From Panagrolaimus kolymaensis (lineage: Eukaryota; Nematoda; Chromadorea; Rhabditida; Panagrolaimidae), in contig JAJQJQ010000027.1 of assembly GCA_028622995.1 (NCBI GenBank), positions 1,736,001 to 1,800,000 of the forward strand: a stretch of DNA of 64,000 nucleotides. The letters are read 5' to 3'. The translations under genes were made by a program, and so were the position numbers. The notes below the pieces were generated by a model. It ran no database searches. It had not been told where the DNA came from and saw nothing but the letters and a program-made list of their open reading frames with translations. How positions within the stretch are numbered: position 1 is the first letter of the stretch; the number at the start of each line of letters is the position of its first letter. Below are positions 41,801 to 49,583 of the stretch, in pieces.

Positions 41801-44800
41801 CATACTTCTAAAACATAAAAAAAGTAAACATCACCTATAATCTTTTAATCAAAGGACTCCTTATGGTTTGAATTTTCTTAATCTTTGAATATGTCTATGC
41901 ATTTATTTATGAATTGTTAAAAATAACAAGATAAATAAAGGTATTAATTAACTTCGATCAATAGGGAAATTCGTCAAAACTATGGCATATTAATAATTGT
42001 TTAAAAAAGCTTTGAAGTATTGAAGAATAATAATTTGTTTTTAATTTCCATAAAAATCCATTGATAAAAGCCTATTGATCATTTTTTGCACGAGTTAGGT
42101 GCATTTTTATCACGAGTTGGGTGAATTTTTTTTGCACGAGTTGGGAGTCTAAAAGTTGAAAAACTGCACGAGTTGGGTGCATTTTTGTACGAGTTGGGTG
42201 CTTTTTTTTCACGAGTTGGCCTTTCACGAGTTGGGTAGCGGCCCCAACTTCGAACATTTTTGGCAAAAAAAAGGCCGAACATCACGAACATCCGAACTCG
42301 AACAATGTTCGGACAAAATTGCCTAAAATTCCGGACTTCGAACTCCAAGCCATTAACGATCGAGAAACCCTGGTCCCGTTTCCACCTTTAGTCGAAACTA
42401 CTGGGTATGACAAAATACTGTCATCAAAAGTTTTTTAATTACGACTTTTTTCTCTTAAAAAAACTGTAAATAGTATCTTGATGAACTCATCGAAAGATAT
42501 AACATGGTGATTGTAGGTTTAATATATAGAAAAAATGGTAACATAAAATGTTTTGATGGTACTTTTCAAAAATTGTCATATTTCGACAAATATTATAACA
42601 ACTTTTTGAATTACCTTTTTTTCTATAAATTAAATCTACAACTGCAATGTTATGTCCCTCGATGAGCTCTTCTTTAACGAAATGGTTCCAAAGTTTTGTA
42701 AGTCTTTGAACAATTTTGCAAAATTTTATAGTGGGTGCAAGACCTAGCGCTCCTGGAAGGTTAAGCGGTCGGACTTGCAACCCTATTTAGGACTGAAAAT
42801 ATAATTTTAAAAAATTTCCCTGTCCATCTCTACTCGATATCTACCGAACACGATTTTTAAATTTTTACTTTTCGTTCTTTTTCAATAGTATCAAAGAGAG
42901 CAGCAACAGTATACCAAGTACATATAATATCAACCCGTCTAACATTTGGTTCTTTGTTTCTTATATCAATAAGGAATTGAGATTGATTTTCTGCCATTAG
43001 AATGTCGCATTGTATAGTTGCATACTCCTATAAAAGAATGATAAAGATTTAGTCTGTTAATTAAAAACCATTAAAGTAAGTATATATAAAATCCTTGAAA
43101 AAATGCTTTTTTATATGGAAAAGTATTTTGACATTATGCTGCAAAGAGCAAGGCTATTGAAAAGCTCCTTGATGGAGTGAAACGAGTGCACAGCGCATGT
43201 TTTATTGCGTTTTGTCATTTTTTTCATTGCCATGGTTTTGGAAAGGAAATTTTCAAAATTAAGATTTGTCTTTTTTTTAGTAGTGTTTGAGATTTTACAA
43301 TGATAAAACCTCATCTAAATTAATTAATTAGACACAAAACTTAAGTAAAAAAAAGTATTTAGTAATTCATAAAGACCTTTTGAATATGCTAATTTTTGCA
43401 TATTTTAATGATCAATATTTGGATGTATTTTTACGAATTTTTTTGGTTCTTTGGGATTTATTTCCATGAATGTTTGGTAGGATATGATTGGTCTTTAGGG
43501 TGGATTACAAGTGTTGTTTGAGTGGATTATTTACAAAACTTTGGTAGATTTTCATGGATATTAAGGTGGATTTTAATAGATATGTGTGTGGATTTTCATG
43601 AATATAAAAGTTATTATAACCCTTTTTAGGGGCAGGAAGCGCCCCTTTATCCATAACCTTCCCATCATTTTTATGGATCTTTGGGTGAATTTTGATTGAT
43701 CATTGGATCATTACTTCCATTCGAAAGATTTTAGGTGGATTTTAATGGATCTTAGAGTTGATTAAGAAAGTTATCCGCGTGATTTTTTATGGATCTTTAA
43801 TGGCATTTCAACCTATTAATTAGTAGCACGTTCGTTAGTATGTGTTATAATGTGTACATAAATTTCATAGTTAAACCTTTAGTTGGAAAAAAAGTTTTAG
43901 TCAAAAAACATGAAAAAATTGTTACGTGAATTGCAATATCTAGGTTAATGAACTTACGATATTTATCAGCGATTTAAAATATAAATCTCGGATTTTTTTT
44001 ATTGCTTTCACATCATTGTTTCTTTTGGCAAGGAAAGCGTTTGCATGATCTTTTAGAATTGTTGTCATATCCTAAAAAGCTTTGTAATAATTATACATAA
44101 AAAAAGAGAAAGAAAAGTTGATATTCAAACTATTTTAGTTTTGTATTTATTCAAAAGATAAAATTTTTTTTTTAAAAATTAACTCAATATCCTAGAACAT
44201 CTTCTGATATTGTAAAAGATGCTAGTAAGATTCCTTCTATTAAATCTTTTAAACTTGCAGATAATAGGTAAAAGAAATTTGTTTCTTCGCATAATCGTTT
44301 GCCTTCGGTATTAACAATTGTTTTTTGATCATCTGCTAAAGTATTAAAAAGAAACACTGTATTTAAGACAGCCAATTTATTGCCAACAATCTAAAATTAA
44401 TTAATACAAGATAAGTTTTTTTGAAAACTAACCCTATCGAACTGAACATCTTTGTAAAAATCTTGCAAGTCAAATCGTATATCATCAATTTGGGCATTAA
44501 GTAGTTCAAATTTTTCTTGCATTTTATTAAATAATTTTGTCATTTCTGACTATAAATTGAACCATAATTATTTATGTAAAATTATTGTAAAATTCCCTTT
44601 CTACCAGAGCATTCGAATATTGAATAATCGAATCGATTTCGACTCGAATTTCGAACGAATATTCGATATTCGACAGCTCTTGCAGAAATTGAATTTGACA
44701 ATAGCTTCTATGGATGACATGTTTAAAATAGAGTTATGGCCATATAAATATTTGCATATTTAAGAAATTTATAAAACCAAAATTAGCAAATGAAATGTAA

Positions 44801-47623
44801 CAGTGACTATCATATTCGTTTCTCCGACCCAAATTAGGTCTAGAAATAATGAGTTTAAAATTAAATAACTCATTTTGAGAATTTTGATTTTTTCGAACAT
44901 CCAGTGCTACTATAAAACTTTAAAAATAAAGGGAAAGTCAAAAAGCTTTACAACATGAAATTTTATCAATTTGTAAAATCATTAAATGAGTGCACATAGC
45001 AGAAGAATGTGACGTATTCGCGCTACACCAAAATAGGCATGGCTCTAAAGCCCTGAGCCCGGCACCGCCCCGGCCCCGGCCCTAGGGCCGGGGCGAGGCT
45101 AAAAATTTGTGATCAGGGCCAGGCCGGGCCCAAAGCTGGGCCCTGGAAAGCCCTGTGAAATTTTTTTTGACCTAAATTAAATGAAAAAGAAAAAACATTT
45201 CTTAAAATTTAAACAATAAACTGATTTCGTGGTCTAAAATGCCCTAAATTAATCCATTCTCTATATCAGTCCTGTAAGCAAACCGACATTTTTGTAGGTT
45301 GAAACCGACAGTTGTCGGTTTAGACCGACAAATTTTTTTTCTCAGAAATGATGAAATTATGAATGAATAATTAATTTTAAATTTTTCTGCGCTATTAATT
45401 TACTATAAAACACAATTTTGAGGTTGTCGGTCCAAACCGACACTTTTTGGGCTTTGTCGGTCTGGACCGACAGATGTTTTTTTGAACCGACAATAAATAT
45501 TTTTGAAGGAGTTTCTCTATAAAAGCCATTTTTTGTAAAATTCGAGCTTCAGGTGGGCCTTTGCATATGCATAAGATTCAAACGAGTTAAGGTCTTGCAC
45601 AGACCGAAGCCTACTGTACTGGAATGCAGCCTCGTTTGGTTGTTGTTTATTTGCGTGCTTTTGATGCAAGTTTGATAATTGTTCTGTTGCAGTTTATGCT
45701 TTTTATTTTTCTCAATAAATAATATATTTATCTCAACGGCTCTTCAATTGTGATATCAACGCAGGGCATCACAATGAATTATTCTATGTTATTTGTTAAG
45801 ATTTTAGATTTTTTACCTTCAAAAAATACATGGTCAAAAAAATTCAAAAAATCCAAATGAGAATCAGGGTTTCCGTAATTCCGCTTCCGCATTCCGTTTT
45901 TGCGGAATTGCGCCTTTTTTGGACTTCCGTTTCCGCTTTTGCCGAAGTGAATTTTAAAATTCCGCCTTCCGCTGAAGCGGAATTTTTTTCAATTCCGAGA
46001 AACCCTGATGAGAATTCTTTTAATTAAGAAGGTATATCAAATTCTCCAAGTTTTAAAAAAGATATTTGGGGTGGGTAAAAAGCAAAAGTACCGAATTGTG
46101 TTATTTTTTTTAGCATTTTACCTATTTTTTACTTTTAACATTAAAATTTTTAATATGTTATTGATTTAAAATTGTACTTACCGGTTCATTTAATTTCTTA
46201 ATTAAATCCAAGATAGCCGAAACAATTGACAATATTACACCTGCAATCTGCAAAACTACTCCAACAACTGCTCCTACGCCAGTTGCATCCAAAATAGCAC
46301 CAACAGCTTGCAACACTGCATTTGCTCCATCTACTATATTTTTTGATAACTCAACTGAAAAAAAATTAGTGGATATTAACTTTGGAAGATCTAATAAAGA
46401 TTACCAAAAAATAAATTGTATTTGTTTGTTTACAAAAGCTTTAATAAACTTGGTACTTTTATCGTTTTCTCCCACTTTTTTTGAACTTTTTTTTCTTTGA
46501 CTTTTTCATTCTTTTTTGTTGGAGGAAAGAATCGAACTTTTTATTAAACTGCTAGATCGGACGGACAGATCACTAACCGCTCGGCTACGGATGCTTCATT
46601 TTAAAAGCAACAAATAGTTTATCATATCACATTACAAAATTTTAAAGACGGAATAAAAAAGGACACAAGATCCATAGAAGGATCAAAATTAATAGAGGAT
46701 CCAGGAACCATAGAAGGATCAAGAACCAATAAAGGATCTAAATAAATAATGGATCCAAGAAACTTTAATGAATCCAATAACTATTAATGGATCCAAGATC
46801 CTAATAATAATAAAGGATCCAAGAATCTTTAAGGGATCCAAGAACAAATAATGGATCCAAGAAGCAACGAAGGATCTAAATTTAATAAAGATCCAAGAAC
46901 CAATAAAAGATCTAAATAAATAATGGATCCGAGAACCAATAAAGGATCTATTTTAATTAAAGATCCAAGATCCATAGAAAGGATCCAAATATATTAAAGG
47001 ATACCAATAAGGATCTAAGATCCCAGAAGTACTAAAGGCTAATAATGGATACTTGCGTGAATTTCATATAAATTATATGTAAATTTTAATGATAAAAAAA
47101 AAGAAAAAAGTCAAAGAAAAAAAGTTCAAAAAAAGTGGGGGAAAACTATAAAAGTGCCATAAACTTCACTTACTATCTTCTGCCCATTTGCTTGGGTCTA
47201 AAGCATCATGATCAGTGTCACGTTTTACCCGTCGAGACAATGCATCGTTGCATTCCAAAGTATATTTATCGTAATCTAAAAAAACTGTGTGTTAGTACAG
47301 TACAATAAAATCTCTCACTGAAAAAAACCCCTCCTAAAATATTTAATTTTTTTTACATATTATGTGTAAAAATTTTAAATTAGAATTATTATAATCTGTT
47401 TTTAAAATATTCGACCGTATATTGAACATTTAGAAATACTTGTTTTCCATATTTATAATGAGAAATACGAGAAGAGTAGGTCAGAATTTCGTTACCATTT
47501 ATGATACAGCCCATTCTTAGAAAGTAACAGTTAAAACTTACCGATAATTCCATCAGATAAACTTGCATGTATCTTTATAAATAAAGAAAAACTTAAAATG
47601 ATAAAACATATGACAACTTTCAT
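38551..47623 (-). CDS. Gene A: secreted helical protein of unknown function, 11 exons, about 547 aa
   Basis: Spliced gene read right to left. Exons: 47,623-47,542; 47,275-47,174; 46,354-46,182; 44,549-44,433; 44,390-44,199; 44,071-43,958; 43,027-42,869; 41,807-41,754; 40,895-40,774; 40,651-40,439; 38,866-38,551. Reading phase is conserved at every junction, and acceptors are T-runs plus TAG or CAG. The product has an N-terminal signal peptide (about 1-20), an RRVKR subtilisin-type processing site (42-46), a strongly hydrophobic stretch (about 73-112), a predicted helical and charged middle part (120-331), and a C-terminal part containing CLGCPNGYC near 446-453. I do not recognise the family. 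Amphipathic helices around a central hydrophobic hairpin recall alpha-helical pore-forming proteins, but that is only an architectural resemblance. The weakest junction is exon 5 to exon 6. All transposons found in the gene lie in introns, which supports selection on the exons. Confidence 0.7.
38867..40438. other. Gene A intron 10, with transposon debris
   Basis: A 1.57-kb intron. It contains a complete hAT-type MITE (40,002-40,377) and, at about 39,290-39,385, a stretch of repeated CGGATCGA/GTTCGG motifs ending CATCCCTG. That end is like the right terminus of the hAT element at 49.6-52.1 kb, but no left end or target duplication is visible. Short open frames here have no protein character. 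Confidence 0.5.
40002..40377. mobile_element. hAT-type MITE, 376 bp
   Basis: Terminal inverted repeats CAGAGCTGCAATTTC and its near-complement (CAGAGCTACAATTTC read from the right) bound the element. It is flanked by GCGTGAAC (39,994-40,001) and GCGAGAAC (40,378-40,385), a 7/8 match, as expected for an old 8-bp hAT target duplication. The interior is GC-richer than the surroundings and carries inverted GCCGGCGAAAT blocks. No transposase is encoded. It lies in gene A intron 10. Confidence 0.75.
40439..40651 (-). CDS. Gene A exon 10
   Basis: 213-bp exon, entered with two bases carried from exon 9 and leaving with two carried to exon 11. Acceptor ATTTATTTTAG, donor GTAAGT. It encodes 70 full codons of a soluble-looking segment rich in H, F and charged residues (for example FFLVDNHKEHDIVVF). 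Confidence 0.75.
40774..40895 (-). CDS. Gene A exon 9
   Basis: 122-bp exon starting in phase 0 after TATGTTTTAG, with donor GTAAGA. It encodes a charged segment (WTKDNIDRVVKKEMDENND) and contributes two bases to the split threonine codon shared with exon 10. The intron to exon 10 is 122 bp. Confidence 0.75.
41202..42372. mobile_element. hAT-like palindromic element enclosing gene A exon 8
   Basis: The ends read CAGGGATGCCCGTTC on the left and ...GAAACCCTG on the right, which is hAT-like. Flanks GTCCCATC and GTCCCGTT agree at 6 of 8 positions, a possible degraded target duplication. Inside are inverted arms of about 300 bp (41,257-41,555 and 41,950-42,235) made of repeated CACGAGTTGGGTGCATTTTT-type units followed by a shared AT-rich block. 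The 400-bp loop contains the 54-bp exon 8 of gene A. An outer weak inverted pair (GGGTGGAATCGGGACC near 40,950 and its complement near 42,375) suggests nesting in an older element. Confidence 0.55.
41754..41807 (-). CDS. Gene A exon 8 (inside the loop of an inverted repeat)
   Basis: 54 bp, 18 codons, phase 0 on both sides. Acceptor TTATGTTTTAG, donor GAG|GTAAAT. It fits exactly between exon 7 (ends in phase 0) and exon 9 (starts in phase 0) and encodes a short helix-prone segment (KYDESVYLFQ...). Its position inside a palindromic element makes it either a host exon caught between two inverted insertions or an exon supplied by the element. Confidence 0.55.
42480..42673. repeat. Short inverted duplication (about 62-bp arms)
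   Basis: Arms 42,480-42,541 and 42,611-42,673 are imperfect reverse complements (for example GATATAACATGGTGATTGTA against GACATAACATTGCAGTTGTA). The right arm carries an open frame on the minus strand that resembles coding sequence but does not fit the splice phase of gene A. It may be a decayed duplicate exon or a small fold-back element. Confidence 0.5.
42869..43027 (-). CDS. Gene A exon 7
   Basis: 159 bp, 53 codons, phase 0 to phase 0. Acceptor TTCTTTTATAG, donor GTAAAA. It encodes a helical segment containing IDIRNKEPNVRRVDIICTW. If the donor were not used, the frame would end five codons later (V-K-I-stop), so a truncated product is possible. Confidence 0.75.
43430..43800. repeat. Degenerate GGTGGATTTTCATGGAT minisatellite
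   Basis: Imperfect, irregularly spaced copies of GGTGGATTTTNATGGAT and ATGGATCTTTGGGTG run through gene A intron 6. On the other strand the motif resembles the ATCCATAGAAGGATCC-like repeats found inside the TIR elements at 46.5-47.2 and 49.1-52.3 kb, so it may be a remnant of that family. Confidence 0.45.
43958..44071 (-). CDS. Gene A exon 6
   Basis: 114 bp, 38 codons in phase 0. Acceptor GCTTTTTAG, donor GTAAGT. It encodes a basic, helical segment (FLAKRNNDVKAIKKIRDLYF). The other two frames contain stops, which supports the assigned frame. Confidence 0.75.
44184..44390 (-). CDS. Gene A exon 5, 3' boundary uncertain
   Basis: Exon 4 and exon 5 are separated by a 42-bp intron (acceptor AATTTTAG). 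The frame stays open for 68 codons and then meets TGA at 44,184-44,186. To join exon 6 in phase it must end at 44,199, using the weak donor GAT|GTTCTA; otherwise the gene ends here with about 226 residues. It encodes a helical region with one cysteine (RLCEETNFFYLLSASLKDL). The missing good donor could mean an alternative isoform, a recent mutation, or a sequence error. Confidence 0.6.
   Translation of the reverse strand: MVGNKLAVLNTVFLFNTLADDQKTIVNTEGKRLCEETNFFYLLSASLKDLIEGILLASFTISEDVLGY
44433..44549 (-). CDS. Gene A exon 4
   Basis: 117 bp, 39 codons. Acceptor ATTTATAG, donor GTTAGT. It encodes a likely amphipathic helix or coiled-coil (MTKLFNKMQEKFELLNAQID). Phase 0 at both ends. Confidence 0.75.
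44605..44682. mobile_element. Short relic of a CAGAGC...GCTCT hAT-type MITE
   Basis: 78 bp of inverted ATTCGAATATT motifs bounded by CAGAGC and CGACAGCTCTTG. The right end matches the terminus of the MITE at 48,705-49,118. No target duplication is visible. It lies in gene A intron 3. Confidence 0.35.
44817..44995. repeat. Dispersed repeat shared with the gene B intron palindrome
   Basis: It begins with TTCTCCGACCCAAATTAGGTCTAGAAAT and continues through ATAACTCATTTTGAGAATTTTG to TTTTATCAATTTGTAAAATCATTAAAT. It matches about 59,545-59,715 in order and orientation, which is one arm of the large hairpin in gene B intron 3. It is a separated single arm of that element family. Confidence 0.65.
45037..45156. 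mobile_element. Small GC-rich element
   Basis: Dense GGCCCGG/CCGGGCC motifs, including a palindrome around CGGCCCTAGGGCCGGGGC, in AT-rich surroundings and bounded by GGCTCTAAAGCCCTG and GGAAAGCCCTG. Composition resembles the MULE-like element at 48,007-48,665. No clear target duplication is seen. Confidence 0.35.
45268..45505. repeat. Cluster of inverted ACCGACA/TGTCGGT motifs
   Basis: Repeated AAACCGACA and TGTCGGTTTAGACCGACA palindromes occur at 45,280-45,340 and 45,420-45,500 with AT-rich DNA between them. They resemble the subterminal repeats of the MITE at 54,717-55,130, but I found no paired ends. Confidence 0.4.
45865..46007. mobile_element. hAT-type MITE, 143 bp, CAGGGTTTC family
   Basis: Ends CAGGGTTTCCGTAATTCCGC on the left and ...AATTCCGAGAAACCCTG on the right. 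A perfect 8-bp duplication ATGAGAAT flanks it (45,857-45,864 and 46,008-46,015). The interior is built of TTCCGCTTCCGC-like units. It is a short relative of the 844-bp element at 56,623-57,466 and sits in gene A intron 3. Confidence 0.85.
46182..46354 (-). CDS. Gene A exon 3 (hydrophobic core)
   Basis: 173 bp. Acceptor TTTTTTTTCAG, donor GTAAGT. It encodes 57 residues plus the split isoleucine. A long run rich in A, V, G, I and L (residues about 73-112, for example VGAVVGVVLQIAGVILSIVS) is too long and too glycine-rich for an ordinary core helix and could form a membrane hairpin. The exon ends with a lysine pair and a short polar tail. Confidence 0.8.
46452..47158. mobile_element. TIR element with tRNA-like module, 707 bp (Merlin- or MULE-like)
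   Basis: Inverted ends of about 55 bp begin GGTACTTTTATCGTTTTCTC on the left; the right end read backwards begins GGCACTTTTATAGTTTTCCC. A perfect 8-bp duplication ATAAACTT flanks it (46,444-46,451 and 47,159-47,166). A GG start with 8-bp duplications suits Merlin, but no transposase is present. The interior has a tRNA-like unit and many imperfect GGATCCAAGAACCAATAAA-type repeats. It occupies most of gene A intron 2 and ends 15 bp from the exon 2 donor. Confidence 0.8.
46521..46594 (-). other. tRNA-like module (copy 1), probably not a working tRNA
   Basis: 74 bp on the minus strand with a good pol III A box (TAGCCGAGCGG) and B box (AGTTCGATTC) at tRNA spacing. The acceptor and T stems do not pair, so a functional tRNA is unlikely. 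The unit lies at the same place inside two copies of the TIR element and was carried by it. Confidence 0.6.
47174..47275 (-). CDS. Gene A exon 2 (propeptide processing site)
   Basis: 102 bp between the acceptor GTTTTTTTAG and donor GTAAGT. It completes the aspartate codon split with exon 1 and encodes a cysteine-containing linker, then RRVKR followed by an acidic stretch. RRVKR is a typical furin/kexin-type site, so the mature protein probably starts at about residue 47. Confidence 0.8.
47542..47623 (-). CDS. Gene A exon 1 (start codon and signal peptide)
   Basis: ATG at 47,623-47,621. The first 20 residues are a classic signal peptide (MKVVICFIILSFSLFIKIHA), with cleavage likely after HA or a few residues later. 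Donor GTAAGT after one base of the next codon. Ten bases upstream lies AAATTTCAG, a candidate trans-splice acceptor, which supports this start. Confidence 0.8.
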
Positions 47624-47645
47624 ATTTAAATCCTGAAATTTTTAA
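47624..47645 (-). promoter_or_regulatory. Candidate trans-splice acceptor of gene A
   Basis: TTAAAAATTTCAG immediately precedes GATTTAAAT and the ATG. No coding sequence lies upstream, so the acceptor would either receive a spliced leader or follow a 5' UTR intron. Nematode spliced-leader acceptors have this form. Confidence 0.4.
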
Positions 47646-48006
47646 TATTTATTTCTTGATCACAAGAAACACGTTACGGAAGTTCTTTGAAAAAAAAGAG
47701 TTTTGCAAAAATGCGCTATAATGGAAAACTTTAAAGTGTTAGCTCTAGCTGTAATTATTACCAACTTTTTTGATCTTGGTCTCAAAAAATCCTTATAATT
47801 TAGAGAATTTAAATTAGTTCAGGTTTTAATATGCGTGAAATTAAGCTGAGAAAATTGAAATTAAAGATAAAATTTGATTTTTTTTTCATTGAAGATTCCT
47901 CATAATCATTGTGCTTCATTACGCCAAAATCAGTGGAAAGCTAGATTTTTGCTAGTTTTTTTCAATACGAAAAATACAGAATTAAAGCTATTTTTAAATT
48001 ATTTCC

Positions 48007-48665
48007 GGTCATTACTAAAATGCGGCCCGGCCCATACTGCTAAAATGCGGTCCGGCCGTGCGGCCCGCCAAAACATGTTAAACTGATGCTTTATTTGTGT
48101 TTATTTTTACAAAAATTTATTATTTTTACAAAAATTTGTTATTTTTGGCATTAAAAATAATATTTTGGAGTTTGATAGTTCGCTTCGCAAATGTTTAGAT
48201 TTTTCCATTTTTTATTTTGATCCTTTTACAATTCGTAAAGCTTCCACGAATGTCCAATGTTTTATAGTTTAGGAGTAGTCATTGGTTTTGTCTATGCGTA
48301 TATTTTGTACTTAATCTTTCTAATCCTTCGGGTAATTTTGTGTCTCTTTTAGCGTCCAAATTATTCTCAAACGAAGCCAAAAAGCCTTAATAACGAATTT
48401 TAATGGGAAAAAAAGAAAGGAGTTTTCAAAAAAGTCAATAAGTATTTCACGTAAAACTTTTTTCAATCTTTAGCCAAACAATTTTTCTGAATTACATCCT
48501 TTGATTCAACTTTGTACGATAAAGAATTCTAAAATATAAAAAAAACTTTAAAAAATATACACGAATAAAACAGCACTTAATATTTTTTTGGTGGGCCACA
48601 GGGCCGGGCCGCATTTTAGCAGCATGGGCCGGGCCGCGGGGCCGAGCCCCATTTTAGTAACGACC
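48007..48665. mobile_element. MULE-like GC-rich MITE, 659 bp
   Basis: The inverted ends begin GGTCATTACTAAAATGCGGC on the left and GGTCGTTACTAAAATGGGGC on the right (read backwards), followed by GGCCCGGCCCAT blocks. A perfect 9-bp duplication ATTATTTCC flanks it (47,998-48,006 and 48,666-48,674). A 9-bp duplication and long GC-rich ends point to a Mutator-like family. The AT-rich centre encodes nothing recognisable. Confidence 0.8.
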
Positions 48666-48704
48666 ATTATTTCCTATGAATATCCATTAATTCTTTGTCA
48701 CAAA

Positions 48705-49118
48705 CAGAACTGTCGGTGCACCGAAATTTCTTCGATTCGATTTTCGGTGCACTGAATCGAATCTCGATTTTTTCGATTCTATTTTCGAATCGGTACACCG
48801 AAAATCGAAAGTTTCGATTCGATTTTTTTAAAATTAAAATAATTATTTGAAAAGTAAATTTATGCGTCCAATCGCCTTTATAATTGTTTTTGATGTTATT
48901 TAAAAGCATTTAAATATATTTTGAACCATAAAAAACATAAATATTAGTAAAAATAAAAATTGAATCGAAAATTCGTCGAATCGTTTTTCGGTGCACCGAA
49001 TCGAAATGGAAATTTCTTCGATTCGATTTTCGAAACGGTGGACCGAAAACCGAAAATCGAAAAATCGAATCAAAATCGAATCGAAATCGGATCGAAAATC
49101 GAAAAATCGACAGCTCTG
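48705..49118. mobile_element. hAT-type MITE, 414 bp, CAGAGCTGTCG family
   Basis: Ends CAGAACTGTCG and ...CGACAGCTCTG form the inverted repeats. GTCACAAA (48,697-48,704) and GTCACAAT (49,119-49,126) are a 7/8 target duplication. The interior consists of inverted TTCGATTCGATTTTCGG and GGTGCACCGAAT units. It is inserted in the terminus of the older TIR element. Confidence 0.75.
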
Positions 49119-49187
49119 GTCACAATTATCGTTTTCCCCCACTTTTTTTGAACTTTTTTTTTTCACTTTTTTCATTCTTTTTTTGTT

Positions 49188-49261
49188 GGAGGAAGGAATC
49201 GAACTTTTTATAAAACTGCCAGATCGGACTGGCAGATCACTAAGCGCTCTGCTACTCATGC
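49188..49261 (-). other. tRNA-like module (copy 2)
   Basis: Counterpart of the unit at 46,521-46,594. The B box AGTTCGATTCC is perfect, the A box TAGCAGAGCGC is one base off, and there is a 7-bp hairpin CTGCCAG/CTGGCAG where the anticodon arm should be, with a 6-nt loop. The acceptor stem does not pair. Its survival in two copies suggests that it belongs to the element family. Confidence 0.55.
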
Positions 49262-49583
49262 TTCATTTTAAAAGCAACAAAAAGTTTATCATATCAAATT
49301 ACAAAATTTTAAAGAAGGAGTGAAATGGATACAGGATCCATAGATGGATCTTAATTTATAAAAGATCCAAGAAGTTTTAAAGGATCATAGATCCAAAGAA
49401 AGGATCTAAATTAATAATGGATCAAGAACCAATAAAGGATCTAATTTAATTAAAGATCCAAGATCCAATGAAGGATCTAAATAAATAATGGATCCAAGAC
49501 CATAGAAGGATCTGAGAACCAATAAAGGATCTAATTTCATTAAAGATCCAAAGAAAGGATCCAAATATATAAAAGGATACCAA

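Noticed and set aside
42574..42735. Extra exon of gene A on the minus strand (IVQRLTKLWNHFVKEELIEG frame)
   Set aside because: Its possible acceptors and donor give phase 1, which cannot be inserted between phase-0 exons 7 and 8, and it is one arm of an inverted duplication. It may be a decayed copy.
42715..42785. tRNA-like sequence with GGTTAAGCGGTCGGACTTGC
   Set aside because: No B box and no pairing acceptor or anticodon stems; at most a tRNA-derived scrap.
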